DNA from: Prevotella sp. | GTDB lineage: Bacteria; Bacteroidota; Bacteroidia; Bacteroidales; Bacteroidaceae | Assembly (NCBI GenBank): GCA_017561825.1 | Contig: JAFZBK010000012.1 | Coordinates: 1-47,122 of the forward strand | DNA length: 47,122 nt | Direction: 5' to 3' | Shown: in pieces, positions 7,080 to 15,834 of the stretch | Numbering within the stretch: the first letter of the stretch is position 1 | Layout: each line of letters starts with the position of its first letter | The notes under the pieces: generated by a model | The model's input: only the letters and a program-made list of their open reading frames with translations | The model's database searches: none | What the model was told of the DNA's origin: nothing | Program-made: the position numbers and the translations under genes

Positions 7080-8492
7080 ATGTCAGAAAAGAAATTCCGC
7101 GTTGAGTCGGACCTTTTAGGTGAACTCAAAATTCCAGTAGATGCATACTACGGCGTACAGACACAGCGTGGTATCAACAACTACCATATCTCACGCAAGA
7201 CGATGTCAATGTATCCCGATTTCGTTATTGCCATCGCCTACGTGAAACTCGCTGCCGTGCAGACCAATCATACCCTTGGCGTTATCAACGACGAGATCTC
7301 AGGAGCTATCGCTCAGGCCTGCCGTGAAATCATCGACGGCAAGTTCCACGAAGACTTCCCCATCGATATGATGCAGGGCGGTGCAGGTACTTCTGTCAAC
7401 ATGAATGCCAACGAGGTGATTGCCAACCGTGCCCTCGAGATCATGGGCCACGAGAAAGGCGACTACCAATATTGCTACCCCAACGACCATTGTAATTGCG
7501 GACAGTCAACCAATGATGTATATCCAACCACCATCCGTCTTGCTCTAATCCGTATGAACAAGAGTCTGGTGGCAGCCCTCACGGGTCTTATCAGTGCCCT
7601 CCGCTACAAGGGCGAGGAGTTCAAGGATGTCATCAAGATGGGTCGTACCCAGCTGCAGGACGCTGTGCCTATGACCAGCGGACAGGAGTTCAACGCCTAT
7701 GCCAACAACCTCGAAGAGGAAATCCTCAACCTCGAGCGCAACGTGAAGCTCCTCCATGAGATCAACATGGGAGGTACCGCTATCGGTACCGGACTGAACG
7801 CCGTTCCCGGCTTTGCCAAGCTTTGTGCTGCCAACCTCAGCAAGCTCACCGGTGAAGCATTCGTATCTGCCAGCGACCTCGTAGAAGCCACGCCTGATAC
7901 AGGAGCATACGTCAGCTACTCATCAGCTTTGAAGCGCTTGGCCGTGAAACTCTCCAAGATCTGTAACGACCTCCGTCTGATGGCCTCTGGTCCCCGTTGC
8001 GGTCTCAACGAGATCAACCTTCCTCCGAAGGCTCCCGGCTCAAGCATCATGCCCGGTAAGGTGAATCCCGTCATCCCCGAGGTTGTCAACCAGGTCTGCT
8101 TCAAGGTTATCGGCAACGACGCCACCGTATGCTTTGCTGCTGAAGCCGGACAGCTGCAGTTGAACGTGATGGAGCCCGTCATCACCGAGTCGCTCATCGA
8201 GAGCCTATGGTGGCTGAAGAACGCCATTGAGACACTGACAGAAGAGTGTATCCTCGGTATCACGGTCAACAAAGAACGTTGTTATGAAATGGTGAAGAAC
8301 TCTATTGGCATCGTTACTGCCTTGAATCCGTACATCGGTTATAAGACCAGTACGAAGGTGGCCAAGGAGGCTCTGGAGACAAACCGTTCTGTTTATGATA
8401 TTGTTCTGGAGAAAGGACTGATGACGCAAGAGAAACTTGACGAAGCCCTCGATCCCAAGAACATGCTTAACTCTCACAAGATTGTGAAGTAG
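7080..8492 (+). CDS. aspA: Aspartate ammonia-lyase (aspartase)
   Basis: A 470-residue enzyme that splits L-aspartate into fumarate and ammonia. The fumarase/aspartase signature GSSIMPGKVN is at residues 320-329, with the catalytic serine in this loop. The N-terminus (RVESDLLGELKIPVDAYYGVQT) is typical of aspartase and separates it from fumarase C. ATG 7080 is chosen over an upstream in-frame start inside the porin gene because it gives exactly the family N-terminus. It is the last gene of the dcuB-ansB-porin-aspA run, 43 nt behind the porin. The fumarate formed would feed fumarate reductase, with DcuB exporting succinate. A class II fumarase function is much less likely. Confidence 0.95.
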   Translation: MSEKKFRVESDLLGELKIPVDAYYGVQTQRGINNYHISRKTMSMYPDFVIAIAYVKLAAVQTNHTLGVINDEISGAIAQACREIIDGKFHEDFPIDMMQGGAGTSVNMNANEVIANRALEIMGHEKGDYQYCYPNDHCNCGQSTNDVYPTTIRLALIRMNKSLVAALTGLISALRYKGEEFKDVIKMGRTQLQDAVPMTSGQEFNAYANNLEEEILNLERNVKLLHEINMGGTAIGTGLNAVPGFAKLCAANLSKLTGEAFVSASDLVEATPDTGAYVSYSSALKRLAVKLSKICNDLRLMASGPRCGLNEINLPPKAPGSSIMPGKVNPVIPEVVNQVCFKVIGNDATVCFAAEAGQLQLNVMEPVITESLIESLWWLKNAIETLTEECILGITVNKERCYEMVKNSIGIVTALNPYIGYKTSTKVAKEALETNRSVYDIVLEKGLMTQEKLDEALDPKNMLNSHKIVK

Positions 8493-8637
8493 TATCAAGG
8501 AGGTTTGTCGATTTTTAAGTGTGTGGCCGCTGCTGTTTTACAATCTGTATTACGGCGACGGCTACAACTCTTTCTAAAAAAGTGCTATTCCCCGAAAATT
8601 AAAGCGCGGTAATGGCACAAGGTTCCTCATTTTTTTG

Positions 8638-8645
8638 TATATTTG
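8638..8645 (+). promoter_or_regulatory. -7 promoter box upstream of the phosphatase/kinase gene
   Basis: TATATTTG matches TAnnTTTG. The predicted transcription start near 8652 leaves about 24 nt to the TTG start at 8676, which supports that start. No clear -33 TTTG is visible. The rest of the 183-bp gap (8493-8675) holds nothing else I recognise. Confidence 0.5.
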
Positions 8646-8675
8646 TACGCAGAATAAAACCTAAACAATTACACC

Positions 8676-10295
8676 TTGGTAGAAGAACCGAATTTCGATT
8701 ATAAATACGACCTGGCATACCAAAAGTCGTTCGCTGCAAGGCTCAGCCTCAGGATCATGGGCATTGCGGCAGTGGTCTTTTTGGTGGCTGTGATCTTGTT
8801 CTTCTATTTCACTGGTGACAGCATGTCCTTGCCGCTAACCCACCAAATCGTGAAATACGGCACAGTGGTGTTTATCGTAGGACTGGCATTGTTGTTTATC
8901 TTCTGTACCATTGCCATCTACCGAATGGTGAAGCCGTTGAAACTATTCGCCGATTCAGCAGTGAATATTGCCGAAGGAAACCTGGATACCCCTTTACCCG
9001 AGATCAAGTCGCAAGATGAGTTACTGCACTTGCGCAACTCCTTCGAGTATATGCAGAAATCGCTTAAGCAGTATATCAAGGAACTGGAAACAACTTCCGA
9101 AAGTAAGATGCGACTCCAAAGTGAGCTCACCATTGCCCACGACATCCAGATGGGCATGATTCCCACCATCTTCCCTGAACGTGACGATCTCGACCTGTTT
9201 GCTTCCATGACACCAGCCAAAGAGGTGGGAGGCGACCTTTACGACTTCATCATCGAAGGTGATGAGCTCTTCTTCATCATCGGCGACGTGGCAGGTAAGG
9301 GCGTGCCTGCTTCGCTATATATGGCAGTCACCCGCACCCTTTTCCGCAACCTCGCAGGAAACTACCAGAGTGCTGCTAACATCATGCGCGAGATGAACCA
9401 TGCCATTGCCTCTGCCAACGACTCGCTGGTCTTTGTCACTGCCTTTGTGGGGGTGCTCGATCTCAAGACGCAGCACCTAACCTATTGCAATGCTGCCCAT
9501 AACGCCCCCGTCATGTTGTCGGCTGACGGACATTGCCAGCTGCTGGAGGTGGACACCAACCTGCCCATTGGCATCGAGGATCACTACAACTACGAGGAAC
9601 GGCAGATCCCGTTCCCCGAGAACGCTGCGCTGTTGCTCTATACCGACGGTCTGACAGAGGCCATGTATATCGCCAACGACGGCAGTCGACGACTCTTTGG
9701 CGAAGAACGCATGCTGCATGATCTGGAGAAGAACAAGGCAGCCTCGGCCATCGAGGTCATCGACTACCTGAAACAGCATGTTGCCGTCTTTGCCGACGGA
9801 ACAGAACAGAACGACGACCTCACGCTGATGTTCCTACGTCACGGCACATCACAGAAGAAAGCTTCAACGGCACCGCGACGCATCATCATGAAGAACGAAG
9901 TCTCAGAGGTGAGTCGCATGCGGGGATTCTTCCAATCCGTTTGTCGCGAGCACAACATTGATGAGGACCTCTTCAAGACAGTCAACCTCGCCCTCGAGGA
10001 ATGGGTGGTCAACGTCATCAACTATGCGTACCCCAAGGGCATACGAGGTCATGTGGAACTCACGGCCGAAGTGGCGAACGAGGTGTTGACACTGATGGTC
10101 AAGGACCATGGCATACCTTTCGATCCTACCCAGAAGGAAGATGCCGACATCAATGCCGAGCTCAACGAGCGTCAGATAGGCGGACTGGGAATCTATCTCG
10201 TGAAGTCCATTATGGACACGATGACTTACCAGCGTACCTCCGATGGCTACAATGTCGTTACGCTAACAAAGAATCTATCAACGAACCACAATTAA
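8676..10295 (+). CDS. Membrane PP2C phosphatase fused to RsbW-like kinase
   Basis: A 539-residue regulator. Two membrane helices (about 27-46 and 59-80) flank only about 12 external residues. A HAMP domain follows (80-132). A SpoIIE/RsbU-type PP2C domain covers about 165-390, with metal motifs EVGGDLYD, IGDVAGKGVPA, LYTDGLTEA and NDDLTLM. The last 140 residues are a GHKL kinase of the RsbW type, with N-box ALEEWVVNVINYAYP, DHGIPFDP and GGLGIYLVKS. One chain therefore holds both activities that normally oppose each other on a STAS protein. In-frame TAA at 8655 rules out longer forms, and no ATG exists before codon 28, so TTG 8676 is used. SLC13 and STAS genes follow at 22 and 34 nt; the STAS protein is the likely substrate. 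No sigma factor is adjacent. Confidence 0.88.
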   Translation: MVEEPNFDYKYDLAYQKSFAARLSLRIMGIAAVVFLVAVILFFYFTGDSMSLPLTHQIVKYGTVVFIVGLALLFIFCTIAIYRMVKPLKLFADSAVNIAEGNLDTPLPEIKSQDELLHLRNSFEYMQKSLKQYIKELETTSESKMRLQSELTIAHDIQMGMIPTIFPERDDLDLFASMTPAKEVGGDLYDFIIEGDELFFIIGDVAGKGVPASLYMAVTRTLFRNLAGNYQSAANIMREMNHAIASANDSLVFVTAFVGVLDLKTQHLTYCNAAHNAPVMLSADGHCQLLEVDTNLPIGIEDHYNYEERQIPFPENAALLLYTDGLTEAMYIANDGSRRLFGEERMLHDLEKNKAASAIEVIDYLKQHVAVFADGTEQNDDLTLMFLRHGTSQKKASTAPRRIIMKNEVSEVSRMRGFFQSVCREHNIDEDLFKTVNLALEEWVVNVINYAYPKGIRGHVELTAEVANEVLTLMVKDHGIPFDPTQKEDADINAELNERQIGGLGIYLVKSIMDTMTYQRTSDGYNVVTLTKNLSTNHN

Positions 10296-10317
10296 CCTAT
10301 GTAATATAATAACGCTT

Positions 10318-12114
10318 ATGGGATCAATCGTCTTTTTAGGTTTTAACCTCTACGCGTGGATTACCATCGTCACCGTTCTGTCGATGTTCACCGTATTGCT
10401 GTTCACCAAGCTGCGGGCCGACCTGGTGTTCCTTGGTGCCATTGCCGTCCTCTTTGTAACAGGTGTACTTGATGCCAAAGAGGCATTCTCCGGATTCAGC
10501 AGTACCTCGGTAGTGATTATTGGTGTGCTCTTTGTCGTTGTTGCCGGACTCACCCATACGGGTGTGCTCCAGTGGATCGTCAAACATCTCTTAGGACAGC
10601 CCAAGAGCTATTCGAAGGCTGTTATCCGACTGATGCTTCCCGTGGCTGCCCTCAGTTCGTTCCTCAGCAACACCACCGTGGTGGCGCTCTTCGTGGGCAT
10701 CGTCAAGATGTGGTCGAAGAAACTGAATATCTCACCGTCCAAGTTACTGATACCACTGAGCTACGCCTCGGGCATGGGTGGTGTGTGTACGCTGATCGGT
10801 ACACCGCCGAACCTTATCATCTCTGGTCTCTATGCCGACCATACTGGCACTGCCATGAACGTGCTGACCACCACCATCCCAGGTCTGTTCTGTCTCTGCA
10901 TCGGCGTACTTTCCATCATCGCCATGCGCAAGCTGCTGCCCGACCGTCAGGCTCCTGAGACAGCCTTCGAATCCACGTCCGACTACACAGTAGAACTGCT
11001 CGTGCCCTCTGATAATGGTCACATCGGAGAGACCATCGCCGAAGCAGGACTCACGAACGTGAATGGCGGTAGTCTGATTGAGATTGTCCATTTTGACGAC
11101 ATCATTACCCCAGTGCCCGACGACGAAATCATCATGGGTGGCGACCGCCTGATCTTTGCCGGACAGATTGACGAGATACTCGAATTGAAGAAGAGTCATG
11201 GGCTGGTGAATGCCGACCATCATATCTTCACGATGGACGAGGTGGGTAAAGACCGTCAGCTGCAAACAGCATACGTCACTTTCGGTTCCAGCCTCATCAA
11301 CACCACGATTGGCGATTCCACCTTTGAGCATGACAACAACATGATTCTCGTTGCTGTAGCCCGTCGCGGCAAGCGTATCAACGAGTCACCGCGAAAGGTG
11401 GTGCTTCAGGCTGGTGATACATTGCTTTTCGAGTGCCCACCTCATGTGAACATCCACACGGAACGTCTCGCTTCGCAGCTGCAGTTCTTCGATAATGCCC
11501 AGGTGCCGAATATCGGCAAGAAGACACTCGTATCCACCACCATCATGATACTCATGGTAGTGCTCTCGGCCCTCAACATCATTCCTTTGTTGCAATGTGC
11601 CTTCCTCGCTGCCATAGCCATGCTCCTGTTCCGCTGCTGCAATGTTGATCAGGCCATGAAGGCCATCAATTGGGAGATTCTCATGGTGTTTGCCGGATCA
11701 GTAGTGTTAGGCATCGCCATTCAGAAGACAGGTATTGCCGAACGTCTTGCCTTTGGCATCCTCGATGTCTGTGGCACCAACCCCATCGTGGTGATGGCAG
11801 CCATCTGCTTCGTAGGAACGTTCATTACCGAGTTTATCTCCAATACCGCAGCAGGTGCCATGTTCTTCCCCATTATGTACGAGGCGGCCGAAAAACTGGG
11901 CTACGAGCCCTACCCCTTCCTCATCGCCTTGATGGTCAGTGTAAGCTCCAGCTTCGCCACCCCTATCGGCTCGCCCACGCACATGTTGGTATATGGTCCT
12001 GGCGGCTACCGATTCAGCGACTTCATGCGCATCGGTCTGTTGATGAACCTCATCATCCTCGCTGCCAACATCTTCATTGTGAATATCATCTATCCACTCA
12101 CCCCGCTGCAATAA
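10318..12114 (+). CDS. SLC13-family permease with RCK_C (TrkA-C) domains
   Basis: A 598-residue inner-membrane transporter. Membrane segments flank a central cytoplasmic part at about 215-385. That part reads as two RCK_C/TrkA-C domains (ELLVPSDNGHIGETIAEAGL and DDEIIMGGDRLIFAG in the first; a second copy ends near RKVVLQAGDTLLFECP). The transport motifs SNTTVVALF, SYASGMGGVCTLIGTPPNLI and a repeated SFATPIGSPTHMLVYGPGGY are typical of the divalent anion/sodium symporter group. Substrates in this family include sulfate and dicarboxylates and cannot be told from the sequence. It lies between the phosphatase/kinase fusion and the STAS gene, so its expression or activity may be tied to that switch. 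RCK_C domains bind small ligands in other transporters. Confidence 0.88.
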   Translation: MGSIVFLGFNLYAWITIVTVLSMFTVLLFTKLRADLVFLGAIAVLFVTGVLDAKEAFSGFSSTSVVIIGVLFVVVAGLTHTGVLQWIVKHLLGQPKSYSKAVIRLMLPVAALSSFLSNTTVVALFVGIVKMWSKKLNISPSKLLIPLSYASGMGGVCTLIGTPPNLIISGLYADHTGTAMNVLTTTIPGLFCLCIGVLSIIAMRKLLPDRQAPETAFESTSDYTVELLVPSDNGHIGETIAEAGLTNVNGGSLIEIVHFDDIITPVPDDEIIMGGDRLIFAGQIDEILELKKSHGLVNADHHIFTMDEVGKDRQLQTAYVTFGSSLINTTIGDSTFEHDNNMILVAVARRGKRINESPRKVVLQAGDTLLFECPPHVNIHTERLASQLQFFDNAQVPNIGKKTLVSTTIMILMVVLSALNIIPLLQCAFLAAIAMLLFRCCNVDQAMKAINWEILMVFAGSVVLGIAIQKTGIAERLAFGILDVCGTNPIVVMAAICFVGTFITEFISNTAAGAMFFPIMYEAAEKLGYEPYPFLIALMVSVSSSFATPIGSPTHMLVYGPGGYRFSDFMRIGLLMNLIILAANIFIVNIIYPLTPLQ

Positions 12115-12148
12115 TTATCATTGAACAACCATTGAAAACTGTAATAAC

Positions 12149-12454
12149 ATGAATATCGAAATCAAAGAACTGAACGGTTCCTATTTGGGAATCCTTACAG
12201 GATGGATCGACACCGCCGTAGCAACGCAATTCCTCGAGGACCTGAAGCCTCTGATGAATAATGCCGACAAGTCTATAGAACTGAATTGTGCACAATTGGA
12301 ATATATCTGTAGTCTGGGACTTCGCGGACTGCTCCAGTTGAAGAAGGAGAGTGCCGCAAAGGGTGGAAGACTGGTGCTAACCCATGTTGAGGGAGAAGTA
12401 CTCAAGATTCTCACCATGACAGGTTTCATTAAACTATTTGATATTCGTCGATAA
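12149..12454 (+). CDS. STAS-domain anti-sigma-factor antagonist-like protein
   Basis: A 101-residue protein made of a single STAS domain of the SpoIIAA/RsbV type. The phosphorylation loop reads YICSLGLRGLL, placing the expected phospho-serine at Ser55 where family members have S-[AS]-G-L-R. It starts 34 nt after the SLC13 gene and is followed by the AlkD-like gene after 11 nt. The natural partner is the PP2C/kinase fusion encoded two genes upstream, which would phosphorylate and dephosphorylate Ser55. What the STAS protein then controls is not visible; no cognate sigma factor is in the window. Confidence 0.9.
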   Translation: MNIEIKELNGSYLGILTGWIDTAVATQFLEDLKPLMNNADKSIELNCAQLEYICSLGLRGLLQLKKESAAKGGRLVLTHVEGEVLKILTMTGFIKLFDIRR

Positions 12455-12465
12455 TCGTGCATTTG

Positions 12466-13248
12466 ATGACTGCTAAGGAAATCATAAATTATATGGAGTC
12501 GCTACAAAACGAGAAGCAGCGACAGGTATTGATGCGGTTCTTCAAGACCGGCCCAGGTGAGTATGGAGAGGGGGATGAGTTCTTGGGACTGAAGGTACCA
12601 CAGACAAGAGAAGTGGTGAAGGCAGCCAAAGACACACCATTAGAGGAGGTACCGGAGTTGCTGATGTCGCACTGGCACGAAGTAAGGCTCTGCGGATTGC
12701 TGCTTCTGGTTGCACAGTTTGAGAAGTTGGGTACGAAACGGTTAGCAAAGGATGCGAATGCCATTGAGAAGCGGGATGAAATACTGTCATTCTATCTGAA
12801 ATATGCTGAACAGGCCAACAACTGGGATTTGGTAGATCTATCGGCTCCGAAAATCCTAGGTTCCTGGCTGTTGCTACCCACCTTTCTGGGAGATGGCACG
12901 GACAACTATAAGCGACAGGTTCTGGACGAACTGGCCATGAGCGATAACCTTTGGCGGAAGCGCATAAGTATGGTATGCACCTGGAAGACATCGCAACAAG
13001 GCGACCCGTCGTGGTGCCTGCGTTATGCTGAGATTCATTTGCACCACCCACACGCCTTGATGCACAAGGCGGTGGGTTGGATGCTTCGTGAAGTAGGTAA
13101 ACGAGTTTCGATGGATCTGCTTCGTGAATTCCTCCGTCAGCATGCACACGAGATGCCCCGGACAGCCTTGCGCTATGCCATCGAGAAGATGTCGGAATCT
13201 GAACGAAAGCAGTGGCTGGACTATTCTGCTGATAGCGAGGATGAGTGA
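12466..13248 (+). CDS. AlkD-like DNA alkylation repair protein
   Basis: A 260-residue all-helical HEAT-repeat protein of the DNA alkylation repair family. The start of the domain (MRFFKTGPGEYGEGDEFLGL) and the helices around NNWDLVDLSAPKILGSWLL and LWRKRISMVCTW match AlkD-type glycosylases. These remove N3- and N7-alkylated purines without flipping the base. ATG 12466 is preferred over a GTG at 12457 because it begins directly before the first helix. It lies 11 nt after the STAS gene and is probably co-transcribed with the partner-switching module, though a functional link is not obvious. Activity is assigned by family; the Bacteroidetes subgroup has little direct study that I know of. Confidence 0.85.
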   Translation: MTAKEIINYMESLQNEKQRQVLMRFFKTGPGEYGEGDEFLGLKVPQTREVVKAAKDTPLEEVPELLMSHWHEVRLCGLLLLVAQFEKLGTKRLAKDANAIEKRDEILSFYLKYAEQANNWDLVDLSAPKILGSWLLLPTFLGDGTDNYKRQVLDELAMSDNLWRKRISMVCTWKTSQQGDPSWCLRYAEIHLHHPHALMHKAVGWMLREVGKRVSMDLLREFLRQHAHEMPRTALRYAIEKMSESERKQWLDYSADSEDE

Positions 13249-13283
13249 TACCAAATGTCATGAAGCCCAGCATGCCCTTGTAA

Positions 13284-15689
13284 CTATTTGCTCATACGAT
13301 CGATAGTCTCTTGTCCGGCACCACTTCCCTTATACTTGCTCTTTGTAGCATTGAAGGTGTAGCGGAGGGAGACGTCCAGGCGATGGGAGTCTGCACGCGC
13401 CCATTGGTTGAGGGTATAATAGCCACAATCAATGATTACATCCTGGTTTGTACGCTGCAACATGTTATACACCGAGACACGCAGACAGAGAGCATCGTTC
13501 TTCAGCCAGCACTTCTGGGCTGTAGCTGTTACGTCCCATGAAGTATAGGCAAGATGGTTGTTCACGTAGTCGCCACGCGACTGATAGTCGCATCCCAATT
13601 CGAACTGCCAGCTGTGCTTCAGTCGGATGGTGTTGTTGAACTGCGCGAAACCTATCGGTTTGTTGAGGCATACCCGACGTGTACCTGATGCCTCTCGAGG
13701 ATCAGCGAGGTCAAGCTTGGTGTCGTAACCGAGGATACCCACGGTGAGATTAGGTGACCACACCCCGAAGGTGGGAGAGAAATTGGCATAGGCCGTATAT
13801 TTGTTGATGGGCTTATCGAGGTTGATGTGCTTGATCATGATCACGCCCTCGTCGTTATAAAGGAACGACCACTGAGTAATCTGCTTCTCCATCCGCTGCC
13901 AGCTCGATGAGAACAAGAGCCATTTCCAGCGCATATTCAGGTTCAGCTCATGGTTCTTCTGGTTCTCCAGTTTCGGGTCACCAGTCTGCATGGTAAAGGA
14001 ATTGGCGTATGTGATAGCACTGCTCAACTGCCAATAGCTGGGGCGAACGGTCTTCTGACTATAGCTCAAGGCTGCCTGCACATTGCCAAAGGCTCGTGAG
14101 AAAGCGATGCTGGGGAACAGATCATTGGTATATCTCTTCAGGTTACTTGCTGCATTCAGACGATCCTTGTAATCAAATCCCACATGCTCGAAACGCAGTC
14201 CTACACTACCCTGTCCGATCTTTCCTAAACTGAAACCATAATCAATGAAGGCAGCGATATTCTGCTCATTGGTCTTCGAATCAGAAGCAGGAATATCTGT
14301 ACCTGTGATGAAATAGTTGGCACTGCGGTTCACAAACGACATCTCGTTACCCACGCCAAGCATACCCTTCCATACAGGATAGGTGAGCACCAGTTTCTCT
14401 GCTGTCATATGGTTGGTGGTTGCCGAATTGCTGCTAACATTGTTCAGGAACCCTGATCCATAAACCTCATCCGTCTTGTCTTTCTCTTCTGATTTGTTGG
14501 TATAGAAATCCATGTTGAGGTCGATGTTCAGCTTACCCACCTGACCATTATAATAGGTATTACCCTGCCAGGAATACGGATACGTCGTTTTCTCCGTCTC
14601 TATACCGTCGATTCTATCCTCATAGACACCATTGCGGTAATAGTCCGTATGGATATCAGCATAATTCTTATCATTTAATCTATCATTATACTGCACCCGG
14701 AAACCCACTGAATGCTTGTCGCTGATCTGCCAGTTGGTACCGAAGGTGTAGTTAAAACCTTTGCCACTCCAATCAGCACGGAAAGCGTTGTCCTGCTCCA
14801 GTTGTACAAGTGCATTCTTATCCTTATAAAAACTCTGTTGAGAAAGGCTTGACACTTGAGTGCCGTGGTTCGACCAGTAATTCACCTCGCCGAACACGTC
14901 GAATGAGTGATAGCGGTAGTTGGCTTTGAAGTTCCCATACGGATCGCTATGTCCGTAACGCAACTGCTGTCTGTTACCGGCATAGGCGGTGAAACCGAAA
15001 CCCTCGCCCTGCTGCTTGATGGTACGGATGCGAACAACAGATGTTACCGTTGCATCATAGCGGGCACCTGGATTCATGTCAACCTCCACAGAAAGAATCT
15101 CCTGTGAACTCAGGCGCTTCAGTTCATCTTGGTCCTGTAATTTACGACCATTGATATAGATCAGCGGATTTCCCTTACCGATCACCTCTATTCCTTCTTT
15201 TCCTTTCATCAGACCAGGTACCTTGGAAAGCATCTCTTCCAATGTACCCGATTTCTCCAGTACAGAACCTTGCACTTGGGTAACCAATGCTGACCCCTGA
15301 AGCTTGGTCTTGGGAAGCTGTCCTTTAACCACCACTTCATTGATCATATTCACGTCCTCCTTCATCTTAATGACAGAACCGCCAGCGATGCTGCCATCCG
15401 AAGACACGGCAACATATAGCGTCTCATAGCCGATGCTTGAGATCTTCAAGATACCCTGATTCTCTGGAGTTACTACTTTGAAGTCACCATTGTCGTCAGA
15501 CACAGAACCCTGAATATAGACAGAGTCGGGTAAAGATAATAAGACAACACTGACAAACGACATGGGATTCCCGTTCTCATCAACAATCTTTCCACCTACA
15601 TCAGGTGAGGTGCGCTTGGCAAATGCTCCTGTAGCGAGCATCGCAGCAACCATCATCATGGCAAAACGCCTAAAATTCATTCTGTTCAT
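13284..15689 (-). CDS. Outer-membrane beta-barrel receptor (TonB-dependent-receptor-like)
   Basis: An 801-residue protein. A signal peptide (about 1-24, ending GAFA) is followed by a carboxypeptidase-regulatory-like beta-sandwich domain (VGGKIVDENGNPMSFVSVVL, about 31-120). A plug-like domain comes next (ALVTQVQGSVLEKSGTLEEMLSKVPG, then the NPLIYINGRKL motif near 170-180). The long C-terminal part is a strand-rich barrel. This layout matches the 'outer membrane beta-barrel family' group of Bacteroidetes, related to TonB receptors but usually without a SusD partner. None is present here. The C-terminus (DRMSK) is not the classic aromatic one. It converges with the AlkD-like gene across 35 nt. 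The ligand is unknown. Confidence 0.85.
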   Translation of the reverse strand: MNRMNFRRFAMMMVAAMLATGAFAKRTSPDVGGKIVDENGNPMSFVSVVLLSLPDSVYIQGSVSDDNGDFKVVTPENQGILKISSIGYETLYVAVSSDGSIAGGSVIKMKEDVNMINEVVVKGQLPKTKLQGSALVTQVQGSVLEKSGTLEEMLSKVPGLMKGKEGIEVIGKGNPLIYINGRKLQDQDELKRLSSQEILSVEVDMNPGARYDATVTSVVRIRTIKQQGEGFGFTAYAGNRQQLRYGHSDPYGNFKANYRYHSFDVFGEVNYWSNHGTQVSSLSQQSFYKDKNALVQLEQDNAFRADWSGKGFNYTFGTNWQISDKHSVGFRVQYNDRLNDKNYADIHTDYYRNGVYEDRIDGIETEKTTYPYSWQGNTYYNGQVGKLNIDLNMDFYTNKSEEKDKTDEVYGSGFLNNVSSNSATTNHMTAEKLVLTYPVWKGMLGVGNEMSFVNRSANYFITGTDIPASDSKTNEQNIAAFIDYGFSLGKIGQGSVGLRFEHVGFDYKDRLNAASNLKRYTNDLFPSIAFSRAFGNVQAALSYSQKTVRPSYWQLSSAITYANSFTMQTGDPKLENQKNHELNLNMRWKWLLFSSSWQRMEKQITQWSFLYNDEGVIMIKHINLDKPINKYTAYANFSPTFGVWSPNLTVGILGYDTKLDLADPREASGTRRVCLNKPIGFAQFNNTIRLKHSWQFELGCDYQSRGDYVNNHLAYTSWDVTATAQKCWLKNDALCLRVSVYNMLQRTNQDVIIDCGYYTLNQWARADSHRLDVSLRYTFNATKSKYKGSGAGQETIDRMSK

Positions 15690-15744
15690 AATAAGTTATT
15701 TATTATCCTAAAACTAACCTATAGACGCAACCCGCGACGGGAAA

Positions 15745-15776
15745 GTTGCATAATTCAGAAAAATACTGTATATTTG
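15745..15776 (+). promoter_or_regulatory. Promoter of the MEMO-AMMECR1 gene
   Basis: GTTG (15745-15748, one mismatch to TTTG), a 20-bp spacer, then TATATTTG (15769-15776). The predicted start near 15783 leaves about 50 nt to ATG 15835. Confidence 0.55.
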
Positions 15777-15834
15777 CAGTGGAAACAATTCAACTATAAC
15801 GAGTTGCCTGTTGAATGACTTGAGACGGATATTT

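Noticed and set aside
12542-13273. A 243-codon minus-strand frame over the AlkD-like gene
   Set aside because: Composition and lack of homology mark it as a shadow of the plus-strand gene.
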